Source of the DNA: Takifugu bimaculatus | Lineage: Eukaryota > Chordata > Actinopteri > Tetraodontiformes > Tetraodontidae | Length of the DNA stretch: 64,000 nt | Direction of reading: 5' to 3' | Assembly: GCA_004026145.2 (NCBI GenBank) | Contig: CP034994.1 | Location: 11,291,509 to 11,355,508 of the forward strand | Part shown: piece after piece, positions 13,181 through 26,900 of the stretch | Layout: each line of letters opens with the position of its first letter | Numbering within the stretch: the stretch's first letter is position 1 | Program-made: the position numbers and the translations under genes | Notes under the pieces: generated by a model | The model's input: the letters and a program-made list of their open reading frames with translations, nothing else | Database searches by the model: none | Told to the model about the DNA's origin: nothing

Positions 13181-16100
13181 ATGGCACTACAGCTGAGCCA
13201 CTGGATGTCTTTAGCAGCTCTGTCGCTGGCAGTAACGTCGAGCCAAGCACTCAGAAGGTAAGAATCCAAACCTTTACCAGGCGCTGCTGCCACCAAAGGG
13301 AAAAAAAAAGATCTTAACCTTTTCTTTATGAAAGAGGGTCTGTGTAGGCCTCTGTGTAGGAATAACACATCTGCAAAAGTTCTTTGAAACCCTCTGCTGT
13401 GCTTCCAGAATCACGTTGCATAAGATGCCTTCAATTAGAGAAACCCTAGGGGAAATGGGCGTTTCCGTAGAGCAGGTGTTGAGCGAGATGGCAGAGAAGA
13501 GCGCAGGTGACGCATTCAACAAGACTGTCCCGACGCCTCTGACCAACTATTTAGATGTGGGTCCTGTTCACATTCCTTCAGGGGTCAGAGAAGTGGCGGG
13601 AGCTTCATGTTTCACCTTGTTCTTGGGCTTCCTCCTCAACAGACTCAGTATTTTGGGGAAATCAGCATCGGCTCTCCTGCCCAGATGTTCAACGTGGTGT
13701 TTGACACAGGCTCAGCAAATCTGTGGGTGCCCTCGCAAAGCTGCTCTCCCTTTTCCACCGCCTGTTGTAAGTGTTCCACCTTCTGGCCCCTTCTGCATAC
13801 AAACATTCACACAGATGCAAGCTTGGGTCTGTTTAGACCCAAGATATCAACCTGTCACAGCTGAGATCAATTCTTCTATTTCTGAGAAATTATCCCATAT
13901 GGGTTGTTGTTTTTTTTGTCTCCGTTGCATCACAAGATGAACAATTCCAGCACCGCTGTCACGTCTGATCCGTCACGGGAGTGAAATTTGTCCATCAGGT
14001 TTTTTGATCTATAAAATCAGGAGGTTGATTTGAAGTCAATGTGAAACAGTCGAGCAGCAGGTCAGCACAGAGATTCTTTAAGTACTACAACATGCAATAT
14101 ATGATAACCAAAACGAGCTGTGGATCACGCTGGAGGTTTTCTGCTTCACTCCAGCAGTCGACCAATGATAGTTTCCAAAAACCTGGGAAGGGCAGATGCA
14201 GCAGACGCTAAAAACCCTCTTATCAGCCTTTTACAACAAGCTCTTCCAGAGAACCTGCCTCTCGGTCTCAGCATGAATTTGTTCTCTGTTAAAGCTACAA
14301 AATTAAAGTGTACAACATCATCACAGGCCCACAGGAGAGGCTGACCTGGAGCTACAAACACTTTGAAATCACAGCACTAAGTGGACTAATGTGTGCCTTC
14401 AAAGGGTCTTCAAAGCGGAAATAATTTATACTTTACTTTATATGGAAAATGGGTTTTATAAGACTCACTTTACTTGTGAACTTTCAGTTACTCATAACAG
14501 GTACGATGCCTCTAAATCACAAACCCATGTGGAAAACGGGACAGGCTTTTCTATTCAGTACGCCTCAGGAAATGTTCGGGGATTTCTGAGCGAGGATGTG
14601 GTTGTGGTGAGTTCAGCGCTTCGGCTGTAGGTGTTTAGGAAAGCAACAGTGTCCGACACTCCTTTGTCCGTTCTTTCCTCTCCTTCCCTGAAGGTTGGGG
14701 GCATTCCGGTCATCCAGGTGTTTGCTGAGGCCACCTCTCTGTCAGCCATGCCCTTCGTGTTCGCCAAATTCGATGGAGTCCTGGGGATGGGCTACCCAAA
14801 CATGGCAATCGATGGCATCACGCCGGTGTTTGACCGCATCATGTCTCAGCACGTCCTCAAGGAAGAAGTGTTCTCGATTTATTACAGCAGGTGAGGTCGA
14901 GAATACGTGTGATGGTTGCATGAGAAAATGAAATGGATGCCACTGAATTGAAGCATCCACAGCTCAAGGTGCATCTTTAATTAAAACTCTTACATTTTAC
15001 TAGAACATCTGGCTTCAATTTGGTTCTTCCTTTACAAAGAAAACATTTCTGGACATTTTCTCTAAGATGTTCCTGTTTCTGTGCCTGGTTTCATCCAGTG
15101 GGAATTGTTTTATGCTGATAAAGTTACCTATAGTGTTGACAAATCAGAAGAATCACATTCTGAAGGGTGACCAGCTTTGTAACTGTTCTCAGGGATCCGA
15201 AACATTCCCCAGGGGGAGAGCTAGTGCTCGGAGGCACAGACCCCAACTACTACACTGGAAGTTTTAACTACATGGGCACCAGAGAGACGGGCAAATGGGA
15301 AATAACCATGAAGGGGTAAATATGCAGCGAATAGGCCATCCGAGCCGATGCAGGGTTTCCCACCGTGTCTCTCTTTTCTCCAGCGTTTCAGTGGGGATGG
15401 AGATGATGTTCTGCACCGAGGGCTGCACGGCTGTGATTGACACGGGCTCCTCCTACATCACTGGGCCGGCAGTCCGCCGTGTCTCTGCTGATGAAAACCA
15501 TTGGAGCGCAGCTGGATGAAAGCGGGGTAATGGCATGCAACGTGCATTCCACCAGCAATAATAAAACACACCTCTCAAATAATCCCACCTGTCTCCCCCC
15601 CCCCCGGTCCTGCAGTATAAAGTCAACTGTGATGCTGTGAAGACATTGCCCAGCGTCACATTCCACCTGGGAGGTCAGGAGTACCCTCTCACTCAGGAGG
15701 ATTACATTTTGTGGGTAAGCAGGATGAAGAAAGGAAATAATGAGGCTTATGAATTTACAAGAAACCATCTCAAAGTGTTTTTAAGAGGACTCTAACTATC
15801 CTGGAAATTCTTCATCCTTTTGCCTATGGAGTTTAATGTAATTTAACGCTTTACTAGATTTAATGTTCTTGTACATAAACCCTGAAATTGATGTATAATG
15901 ATGAATGCACCTATGACCTCAAGCACCCAGACAAATGTTTTTAATGTTTTCAGGCATGTGTTTAATCACAATTGATGTAGTTGGTGTTCAGTGTGTTAAA
16001 ATAAGCCTCAGTGGCTTGATTACCCTTTAAAAAGAACATTTAAAGATCACTGTATGTATAACAATGACTTCTCTTTATTTGGATCTAGCAATCGCAGATC

Positions 16101-16250
16101 GAGGGGGATGTCTGCATCGTTACCTTCCGAGGTCTGGACATCCCTCCCCCCGTGGGTCCCATCTGGATTTTGGGAGCCAATTTCATTGCCCGCTACTACA
16201 CTGAGTTTGACCGCCACAATAATCGCATTGGATTCGCCACAGCAGTCTGA
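13181..16250 (+). CDS. ren: Renin (aspartyl protease), nine exons, frame broken in exon 7
   Basis: Renin is the secreted aspartyl protease that cuts angiotensinogen to angiotensin I. Coding exons: 13181-13257, 13409-13556, 13643-13766, 14488-14606, 14694-14890, 15193-15315, 15384-15526, 15616-15714, 16089-16250, all with GT-AG borders. Allowing for one extra base the product is 396 residues (human 406). It has a signal peptide (about 1-23), a propeptide with KMPSIRETL, LTNYLDTQYFGEISIG, catalytic DTGSAN (Asp96) and DTGSSY (Asp282), the flap YASGNVRGFLS, an NGT glycosylation site also present in human renin, the IPPPVGP loop and the terminal NNRIGFA. The proline-rich IPPP loop and propeptide fit renin better than pepsin or cathepsin D. 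Exon 7 is 143 nt where 142 would keep the frame; after Ala292 the zero frame reads VRRVSADEN and stops at 15519, while the next frame continues with family residues (SAVSLLMKTIGAQ). Confidence 0.95.
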
Positions 16251-16451
16251 CACCGAGTTATTCATCCACCATTTGCTGCCACCCCTTCAGCGTCTTTCTG
16301 ACTTTTCCCGCATGATCACATCAATGTGGTGAAATTTTAGTGCATTACATTTATATTCTATTTTTATATTTGCACCAAAGACCATGTAAACTGTTTTATT
16401 TATACCCACAGACACTGAGTTCCTCTGTATGAGACACATTTATATATCAAG

Positions 16452-16457
16452 AATAAA
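16452..16457 (+). terminator. ren: Polyadenylation signal of ren
   Basis: AATAAA about 200 bases after the renin stop codon and the only consensus hexamer nearby. It implies a 3'UTR of about 220 bases. Confidence 0.65.
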
Positions 16458-16479
16458 AAGTATTTGATTTAGGACTTCA

Positions 16480-19400
16480 TTTTAGTTTCCCATTGTTTTA
16501 AAAGTAACTGTCCTAGCATTTCCTTACTGAGCACTTTGTGGAATCTCTGGGTCATCCTGTGTGTAGGCCTCTTTGACTCTCCAGCCCTTTAATTGGATTT
16601 GGATCTGGAATCTGGTTGGTTGGAACCCAAACCTTGATCTTCCTTTGATGAGGTGATCCTTTGTTGGACTGAAAAGGTCAAATTCCTCTTCATTTATATA
16701 GTCTTTTTTTAAAGCCCCGAGGTTTTCAACCAAAAATTCAGTGGCATTTGATGCGATTCATTATTCCCTCCACCCTGATTTTCGCCCCAGTTGCAGCTGA
16801 AGGAAAATACCCTCAGAGTGTGACGCTGCGGCCTCCTGTTTTCCTGTAGGTATTTTCTATTCTTATTTTTCCAAACAAATCCTCAAAAGGCCATTTATCT
16901 TTAACTGTATTAATACAAAGTTCCAGAAAGAACACAGCATACATTCAGTGCCTTGCAGGTATTGACATTATCCTCTCTTTAATAGTCAACAGTGACATTA
17001 CTGTAAGCCCCATTCAGAAAACCAGGCTGAGAAGATTCCTGTTGGCCATATTGGTAGAGGAAAAAAATGAATAAATGCAACGTTTGTCTGAAACGGTCTG
17101 TGAGTCGAGTAGGAAAACATGCCGCAGTGTCACATGTGGACAGGTTCTGTTGTGCGTTAAGGCAGCTCTGGCAGAGATGAAATTAAGATGATCTGATTAC
17201 CTAAAGTGGCATCAAATAGATGGTGAAGAAGCTGCTCTGTGTGTACTTGAGCTGTTCAGATAAAAGAAGGAATGGCCAGAGGCCATTCTTTCAGCCCCAA
17301 AGGTCACCATGGCTTCGTAAAAAAGTCAATTTAAAAAGAAAAAAGAAAACCTTCAGGCACGAACATGGAATGAATTCGGCCGAGGTGTTTTCTTTTCCCA
17401 AAGAGTGTTTTCCTTTCCCCTTCCCTGGCTTATTTAAGACCACAGACATGGAAGTCCCCTCTCACTGTGTGTGCATAATTGGGATCAATAAAGGGCCTTA
17501 CATTTTTCAAATATGGCCAAAAACCCTAGAAACCAACCCAATAATCTGAAAAACTCTTTTCACACGGCGCCTCGGCTGCAAGGAGAAGTGAACCTGTGGA
17601 AACAACAACAACAACAATAAAGGCACCGAATGGCATCATCTCCCTGCCAGACGGTACCACGCTCCAGTCCACATCTGCTGGACTGCTGCAGACGATAGAG
17701 GACAGAGCTGCCTGTTTCTTCATCACATGCCTTCACTGATCGGTTGCTGAGATAATAAGAGAATTTTCCGTTTTAAGAGGCCTTTAAAATGTAGCCGGCC
17801 ATGACTTGGTTCCTGTTATGGAGAATACGTCTATAATCTGTAATAATACAATGCTTAGTTGTTCAAGGGGAAATTTAACAGTTGCCATAAATTGTGACAT
17901 TTATAGTTCTATTTTGGATGGATACTGAGATTAGTGAGATAATATGTAAACAAATAAACAATAGCATTCGTATTTATCTGTTAATGGGGCAGTCTTGTAT
18001 GTTGCCCATGGAAGTTGCTTCTATGGAGCTCTGCAATGAGTTATTTTTATTTCTAATACAATTATTCTCAAAACTCTGCATCTTATGATGCCAAAATGAC
18101 TTTTTTGTGGGGAAAAAACATGCAAACAGGAGAGAATCTGAGTCTAGATAGCTGAGACATATGTTTTTCCACTGAAAATAAAATAAATGCAAATGGTGGA
18201 GATTTTACACTCCCTAAAGCGTGCAAAAAGACAGAGGTTACGCTCTATGGCCTACAGTCGGACTGGAGGCAAACCATTTTCTCCATTACACCATGTGACC
18301 AGGATCAAAGTCTTCAGGCAAACTGGAGAATCTTTTCAGTTTCCATGCAAAAACACACATGGCCCATGTGATAGACAGCCTAAACTTTACATCAACATCC
18401 AATATTTCTTATTTTGCAGCCATCTCTCAGCATATGTACCATATAAATGCCTAGTTGAAACACCGAGGAATTTGCCCATTTCATTAAAGAACCAGCTAAT
18501 CTCAGGCTAGCAACTCAACGGAAGTAAAATTTATAGCTGCTATGGTGTTTCACATTTACTTTCAGAATCACTAGCAGAATCTCCTGGAAGCTGGATCATA
18601 ATCATTAAGACTGCACTTTCCCCGCGTTATTCCAGGACCATTTGTGCTTACTCAGCATGCTGAAGGGACACAGAGATAAGTAAACAATGAAAATCCGCAT
18701 ATTCATCAGATGATCCTGTCACTTCTGTTTGTCCCATTATCTCTGATCTGTTAAGGAAAATGCTCTATCGGTGCAGAGATGGCGATCCCTCGCATCCGTG
18801 AATTGTCTGCTTTAGGATTCACCTGTCACTCGTAAATGACATTTGGAGGGGAACATCTTAGGATAAACAAATGGAGCTTTCATGACCATGAAATGCCATT
18901 ATAAATGATTCCTCCTCTCCAGTGAGGAGACTCTGATGACCTAGACTGGTAATAAACCATGAATTAAAAAAAAAAAATCATTCGGGGGGATCTCCAAAAT
19001 CCCTGCCAGCACGGCAGGAGGAGGAAGCAGGAGGGACAGAAAGGAGAATAAACTGACGCATCATAGATGTAAATGGAAGCATTGTGTATAAGAGTCATAC
19101 TGGAGACGTAAATTTAGCTGGTGGGGTCAGCTGGGCCGGAGGTCGGCATGCTGCCCTCGAGCGATACCTGCAGAAAGAGAGGAGGCGGGACAGAGAGAGA
19201 GAGAGAGAGAGAGAGAAGCACAAGACTTCAGAAGAAAGGAGACTATGGTGTAACACAGATTTAAATGCCTCAAAGAATTTATGTGTTCCTGTTCTATATG
19301 TTTGTCGGGTTAGTCACATTAATTCTACAGAGAAGCAGCAGCATCTCATTTAAAATCTTCTAGTTTTATTTTGAACGATCCCAGGAGTGATGATCAGGAC

Positions 19401-20760
19401 TTGACCCTCAGTCTTAACTCAAAGTCTCAGCAGATGCTTCAGCCATAAGTCAGAGTTATCAACACATGGAACATCGTGGTATCTTCTTGTCGACCTGTAT
19501 TTTTCATATAGTAAGAAAGAGAAATGAATGTGTCTGGTCGGGATTACAACAATATGCAGAACAGATGAAGTGCTTAATGTGGACGTTTGAAGATTGGGAA
19601 ATATAAACAAATATAGGTAGTAAACGTCAAATCGACTGATTGTTAAAAGGCTGGAATGTGCGTATTTAACGTCTCTAGATATGTTATTAGTTAGTGTTCA
19701 TGTTTGATTTTGTGCTGTCCAAACAAAGGCTGACAGAAACATCTGAGAAACCTCCTAAATTAAGCTGCAGGACGAGGTGCAGCAGGATGGAGGCATCTAA
19801 AGGGAACAGCATCTCACGTTTCAAAAAAACAACCAAAACAAAGTTTATTCAGTTTGTGGAAAGGGGACAGAGTTTTGTTTTCCAAACTACAAAGTTTAGC
19901 CTGCATTTTCTTCGTGGTCATGCTGGGTGAGGAACCAAGCGAGCGGAACGGACTGTGATGTATCATCAGCAGACTCCAGCTCTGTAAAAACCACCCCAGA
20001 TGTGAATTTTAAAAACAAATTAACACTACACAAGCTGAGTCAGCAAAATTCACTTTACGATAAACTTTTGACACGGGCCTGATAAGTGGGGGTCACCTGC
20101 GCAAAGAAGTAAAGATTCTCACACTTTCCAGAGCAGAATGACCTTCCACTATAACCACTGACAGGGCTCCTGTCACATCCTCCATTGCATTGCTCACACA
20201 TGGTTTCAGATACGAAGTACAAGTTGCAACCATTTCCCCAGCCTGTCCCAATCAAAACCATTTGCTTTGACCCTGCCGGGGGCGGGGGTTTGAACACCAC
20301 ATTCACCAGTGGGGGATTCATTTATTTCCTGCCTGTGATTCACCAATAACGCACTTTCAGAAAAATGACGATGGAATGACACATCAGATTCCATTGTCAA
20401 TTCCAACTGAATCAAAATCCCCTTTAGATGGCCTGATACTAAGGTAGATTTAAAAATAGTAGTAAATGCCCACAACGTGGTCGTCAGGATTCCTGGACCA
20501 CTGTGAAACCTCGGCCGACGGCTCTGTAGAGCGTCTCCCGTTGAAGATGCTGCACTTTTCAAAAATCTGTGTTACTTTGCTCATAAGTTGGTCCAACAAG
20601 AGCAATGATGAAGAGCCAAACAGTGCTCACAATTCATTTAGTTCTCAGTAATACGATGCTTTTCCACTGTTGTCAACCTAAACTCAGTCTTCTCCTGAAA
20701 CTTTAAAACGAAGTGAGATATTGTGCGTTTGGTAGAGGGAAGGAGGAGAGGTGGGAGGTC
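16480..20760. other. Intergenic region between ren and csf1
   Basis: No exon, RNA gene or intact transposon was recognised. A (GA)n microsatellite lies at about 19192-19216. The open frames, such as 17220-17549 and 18187-18510, have AT-rich composition and no recognisable homology. Confidence 0.55.
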
Positions 20761-20762
20761 TT

Positions 20763-20768
20763 TATAAG
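20763..20768 (+). promoter_or_regulatory. csf1: TATA box of csf1
   Basis: TATAAG in ggtcTTTATAAGGG lies 225 bases upstream of the csf1 start codon, with a purine-rich block just before it. Transcription would begin near 20793. The assignment assumes that no intron lies between this box and the ATG. Confidence 0.5.
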
Positions 20769-20831
20769 GGCTGTCTGACAGGAGAAACAGTCAGTCAGTG
20801 ATTGAACTGTGCAGGGGTAGGAGACCAGGCA

Positions 20832-20991
20832 ATGAACCAGCAAAGAACAACACATGACTAGGTGTCTGATTTACCTTTCATCAGATGTCTTCCTCTGGAG
20901 TGGGACTTAAGTATATGAAGGGCATCTCCTTGCTTCAATGTGTGTGACCGAGGAATTTAGTGTTTTCCATTGCCAAACACATACCAGATGA
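20832..20991 (+). promoter_or_regulatory. csf1: Upstream ORF cluster in the csf1 leader
   Basis: Four ATGs precede the csf1 start within the inferred leader. Their ORFs are 20832-20861 (9 codons), 20854-20910 (overlapping the first), 20915-20947 and 20938-20991. The last ends with TGA at 20989-20991, overlapping the main ATG at 20988-20990 as ATGA. This holds only if the leader is unspliced from the TATA box. Confidence 0.5.
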
Positions 20992-23900
20992 CCATCCTTG
21001 GTTCAACCCTGATTCAGAGCAAAGCTAAGGTAGGTGAGAACTTTTACTGCTGGAGAAATGTGGGCTGTGTGCGGAGTTGAACGTTCGCACGACTCGGACG
21101 CATAGACGGCATGGAGAGAAGTCCTCATGTGACAGCTGACATTAGCATCATGTGCTTTCATCGTTCCACCAAAGCACCAGCATTAATGGCTTTATTAGGT
21201 TACATCAATTGGATTATATGTTCATAAACGCATTAACGGGTCGCCCCTGATTGCATTGACTGGAGTGGCTTGACACGTGTCGCATCATAGTCTTATTTTA
21301 AGAATTGCTTTAGACGTTTTCACGTCAAATACCAATCGTTTAAGAGAAACAGGCAATAAACGAGATGAATTTTGGAATTAATATTTTCAAATCAGTTCTG
21401 ACTGTTTTTGCATCAGACTGAGCGACATGTCTTATGCAGAGGGATGATTGGGGGAAGAAAAACCTTTCAGCGGGCTTTGTCAGCAGTGTGAGAAACATAT
21501 GTTTGTCCCCAATTTTTCATCCTCTGTGGGAAGATTAAATCCATCTGGAGTCCATTTTGTGATTGCACTTGCCAAAATGTGCTTGGTTGCAGGCACTATG
21601 AACTCAGGAGTGTGGATACGCCGCTCTCCGAGACCTGGCTTGCATGGTAGAGGGCACTGTTTGACCACTTTAGATGTTATTCCTGGTTCTCCTGAAGTTA
21701 CGCTCGCAGTGAGTGTCACAGCAAGGAAACCCTGCTCATGACTTTCTTAGGCAAATGTTTGAGGCACGCTGGCATTAGTGTTCATTTATATCGAAAAGGT
21801 GTGCCATATTTTATTGTCACTGCTTTCATGTGCCTTATGACCAGTCATAGGGTTGATGTGACAACAGATTCTTTTACTTTAAACATCATCAAAGGCGTCG
21901 CCCTATTAACCAGAGGCGTTTAAAAAAAAATGACACTGGGGGAGAACATTACCAAAAACATCTGAAAGAATGTTCTAGCAATGTTTTGTTTGAGATGTCC
22001 TCATAGTCAGGGATGTCCAGTTCATCGTCAGGATTTAACTGCTAGCTCTGTCAAGAATGCAGCATCATGATTTAAAAGAGAAAAAGGACAGCGGAGCAAT
22101 TGTTTTTGTTCAGTTCTTCCTTCCACCAAATGAAGGGAAGTCAAGTTTGGAGTCGCTCTGTAGCAGTGAGAAAGATTCTTTTGGACAGCATGCGTCTGTT
22201 TCTGTCTTCCCCCTCGAGGATGGCGATGTCACACATTTGGCTCAGCCTGACAAAATCTAACAGTAAATGTAAAATCAAAAAAAAAAATAAAAAAATTTAA
22301 TGTAAATGTTAAACATTATTCTAAATCTTCTATCGATGTAAATGTTGAACGTGCTGAAGCTCCATCTTAAACAGTGCACGGCCTCACCCACCCACGGCTG
22401 CGCTGTCCCGTCAATTTCTGCTCTCCTACCTACCAGGAAAAGTCGTACCGTGGATCTGCGCATGGGCAGTACCTCACCACAATTCACAGCCAGAAATATT
22501 TTTCTAAGTGCATTTCAAAATGTTATCAAGTAAAATTAGTAAGAGTTTGTATGTAAGATATGTTGGGTTGCATATCGGCTAATTTAAGAACTGCATACAC
22601 TGTGTCACTGGGAGCATTATTTGACGGGGCACTATAAGCTGCCCTAAAATATTGACAGAAGAAACAGGAGAAAAGTAACGTTAGTGCAAATAGATGTAGA
22701 CACAACTACTGTAGCCAAGTTCACGAAGGTGGCAGGTCTATTTCGCTTCAGCTTTCCTTCCAACTTTGTCCAACAATCCAATCAAGTGTGGGCGTGGCTG
22801 TGTGCTGTTTGCTTTAGTTTAACAGACCTTTAACATTTGCAGTTTTATTAATATATAATATTTAGCTTTACATTTAACAGTGTTGTTTATATATAACATT
22901 TTAGATTGTGTTTTAACACTTACATTTAACATTCATACTTGCATTGTATGTATTTATTTTATTTTTACTTTTAAACTTTTTCGGATCTAAATGTGAGTAA
23001 ATTAGTTATGACAAGTTACTAAATATGAGAAAACATGTTGTAACTGACATTTTTACAGACGGTGACTCATACTGGAGCCCTCTAACGTGTAGCCACAATG
23101 TGCCTGTCGCTTTTCCTGTTAGACAAATAACATCTGTGCTCCTGAGATTAAAAGGATTATTAAATGAAACCCACCAATTAAAATTTAGATCTATGGTTTC
23201 CACATTTCAGTCAGTGATTAATTCTGAGCTCATCCATCTTCAGAGAATTATATGGAGCTAAGTACATGCCAAAACCTAACAAACAAACTCAACATGGTTT
23301 ACAATTGCTCCATTCAAGAAGAACCACATTGATGTTTGCAAATCAAAAACACCATCAACAAATAAATGCATTTTGCTTTGCAAATGAAAAACACTCCTAT
23401 CAAACAAATACTTAACATATTTTTAATAAATCATGTTTGAGAAACAAATAAAGCACTATTACAAGCACTAATAAAGTCAAACATCTATTAAAAGTACTTA
23501 CTTCACATGGACAAAAAATGGATCATACAAGCACAAAATGAAAAAAATCCTCACGTGAATTTTGACACAATCTAGGATTTTCGTGCAAATGCCAGGTCCC
23601 AAGTAGCCTGAATATTGTTCCCTGCGCTCCAGTAGGTGGCGTTGTAAGTCACTCTAACCCATGATTCTAATGCATTAGCTAGCTTATATTAGGTCTGCAT
23701 ATGAGCACCACATGCATGTGGCGCTGAACCTGCCGCTCAACTCCTCTGAACACGTGCAGAGAGATTCTAAATTTCTCCATTTGTGTCTGAAAACAAGCTA
23801 AAACTTATTCCGAGCTTCAATAAATGTGTCCAAATATCCTCATTTTGGCAGGTGTTAACGCTTTTTTCTCCAAACCCATTTTGGGGTTTCCAGTTTGAAT

Positions 23901-26900
23901 TAAATGTGGTCTGCAGCCATTAAGGCAATAGAATCAGATTTGAATCACTTAAATTGTAAACTGGTGAACTGACGTTCCTTTGAGGCGTGTTTGGATTGAT
24001 GCCCGGTGCGTCCCTGCTCACCCGGCTGACATGGTTGTTGTATCTCTGCCGTGGTGAATATTTCCTTGTGGCTTTTTCTCATACAGTTTGTGGATTTTCT
24101 TTTTTTCCCATGTGAAATAACCCTACATGCTAGGCAGGGTGTTCTTTCTTATTTGTTGCTTTTAAAATTTATTTTGCCCTTTCAAACTATACTTGTCTTG
24201 TGTGTTGAATTTTGCATTTGCATTTGCACACTGAAACAATTCAGCTGCACAAGTGAATTCATTCATGTTAAACATTTAACACTAGCTCAGTCTCTTGGGG
24301 ACTGGGCTGAGAAGTGGAGGGTTCTCGCTTCAAACCCTAGTGTGGGCAAAACATGGAAGCTGTTGTGGTAGTAGGGGAAGGTACAAGAACACTGCCAACG
24401 TACTCTTGAGCAAGGTATTTAAACCCCTAAATCACATGTGTCAAACTCAGTCCTCGAGGGCCACGATCCTGCCGGGTTTTCTGTCCTACCAGGCTGAAAA
24501 TGCATTTAGTGGGATAGAAATCCCTGGAGGACTGAGTTTGACATGCCTGCACGCTCACATTGGGGCCTGTGATGAACTTGTGAACCCAGCCTTCACCCAT
24601 GTGTGCACCCTTCCTGTGACCCTGTAAGGGGTAAAGAAGACAAGACGATGAGATGTTAAACATGTGTCTTCTTACTCCTCTGTGACCTGCTAATCAGACT
24701 GCTTACTCTCTGAATATGTTTTTGCTCATTCTAAGTGAGAGGTAGGAATAAATGCTTCAATCTCCATCTTGTTATTTACAGCCTTAAAAAAAATGTTGTC
24801 TTAAATTGCACACAGCGTTGTGCAGCGTGTGTTGTTTTACTGGTTCTATTTAACTGATTCTTGGCATATATTCAGCTGGATTCCTCAAATCAAACTGTTA
24901 AATTCTTATTGTTGAGGAAATGGGTTTGTTGAGTTTTCATGGTTGGATTTTGCCTGGTTGGTGGACAAATGTGGAGGGGATGATGTCTGGTTCTGTCAGT
25001 TGCAGGTAAAGTGTCTGTGTGTCCTTATGTTCCTGAGTTTCCCTCTGATTACGACGGAGATCCCTGGTCCATGCAGACACTCCATCACCAAGGAACACCT
25101 GCTGACAGTCAGGCACCTGGTAAGTGGTGCAACAACACGAGAACTTCTGAACACAATCTCTTCCGTCTGGGTGGAAATCTTACCTTTCTTACTTTTAAGA
25201 TGGATAATCAATTGAGGAGTGGGTGCTCCATAACCTACACATTCATAGAGAGGCAAAGTTTGGTGAGTTTGAGGTTTTCTAATAAACTCTTTGATTTACA
25301 CTTTCCGAGAAATGTGGCAAGATTTGAGGTTTATTCGCCTGTGCCGGCCCTCCCCCATCCCCAGAGCAAATGCTGCTTTGTAAAAGCTGCTCTGCCCTGG
25401 ATCCTGGAGCTCCTCACCACCCATTTCAAGTACACCCGGGGTTCTGTCAACGACGGCTACGTTCAGTCCCTGAGGGCGCTCATCCTCAATATCTACTCTC
25501 AAAAATGTGTCCCTCAGATTAACGAGGAAATTGAGGTCAGTGGGCGCTTCGTGCATGTTTGCAAGATGTCGGCAGCTCCCTGCTATGAGAATCTAAGCCA
25601 GTGTGGTTAAATGTTTATATTGTGTTTCTTGGAATTTATTGTAGGACAAGCCAGAGAGTTTTGAAATGCTGTACAGCGGGTCTCCGTTAGAGGCCCTGCA
25701 GGGGGTGTCAGAGGTGCTCTCCCTCTACTGGGAGCTTGTGACGATGAGCAAAGTGCCCTTGGACTGGAGATGCCAGCAGGAATACACAGAGCTCTTTAGC
25801 TCCACCCCAGAGCTACCTACAGAGTCATCCACCCAATTTTTTACAGGTGGGAATCTTTATTTGAGGAGCAGACCTGTGATCAGCTGTGTTCCACTTACAT
25901 GCTGTGACTAGAGGCTCTAGTTTGTCCCAAGGTGGGAGTGTGTAATTTCAATGGTCTGTTACTACGTGTGTCGTGTAATAAACTGGTAACCTCGTCCAGT
26001 GACTGGTATTCACATTGCCAGATGTAGCTGGCCCCCTTTTTGACCAACATTTCCAGGGAATATTATTATCAGGAAGTGATGTACCTTACGCCAAATTTTA
26101 AAAAAAGAAAGAAAAAAAAGAAAATGAAATGAAATGAAATGAAAAACTGGTAATCTGTGTGTTCAGCGCACTTTAAATTTCCAAAAAATGTACTAAAAAC
26201 AGGCTGATTACGAGGTGGAAAGGGGGCTAATGTGTCAAAATTGAGACAAAACAGTGTGCGTAAAAGTCTAGATGTAATTTTTTTAATCTATGGAGAATGC
26301 ATAGACATGGTCCTTTGTGTACAGTAACATTCACATGCTCTTCTCTGTGTTTTTTTGGGGGGCCCCCTCCGTCACCGCTACAGCGTTGCTCTGCCATATT
26401 TCTGTCTCAGCCCAGCTTAGTATGAAGTTCGGAAATCATCAATAGCATTCAGCGACGGTCTTCCAGTAATGTTGTGTTTCAACTTTCAGGACTGACTAAT
26501 AAAGACGTTTGTAAATAGGGAGGAAAGTAAAGACACCTGAAATAGAGCCGATACCCAACGCGATGCTTGTCTTTAGGGCCGCAGGAATCAGAGCTCATTA
26601 GTTCTTAATAAAGAACTATCTCTTTTGGATGAAAGAGGAGTTATCTTTAAGATTTTTTTTACTTTTTTTTCACAGAAAGTTATAGTAGAGAGTCAGCGAA
26701 GGCCTCACACAGACGACCCGTCAGAGACTTGTACAAACTCGGCTTCATCATTGCCTCTATCTGCGGGGGACTTCTGTTGATAGTTACTCTCTACTGTCTC
26801 ATAGCAAAAAAGGTACCACCGTTTCTGCGCCGTTAGAATTTATATTCTCTTACGAGAAAAAGTATTGACCAGAATCTCTTTGACGCTCCGTCCAGCACAT

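Larger units (their letters stand above)
21030..25005 (+). other. csf1: csf1 intron 1
   Basis: A 4-kb intron separates the signal-peptide start exon from the exon coding the hydrophobic core. It contains repeat debris at 24275-24655 (tRNA-type SINE, small TIR element, LINE tail). No internal exon was recognised. Confidence 0.7.

Noticed and set aside
13416..13940. A 174-residue open frame starting in ren exon 2
   Set aside because: It reads through a clear donor at 13556; beyond that it is intron and out-of-frame exon 3.
25011..25610. A 199-residue open frame over csf1 exons 2-4
   Set aside because: It runs through introns in mixed frames; the spliced csf1 model explains the conserved residues.
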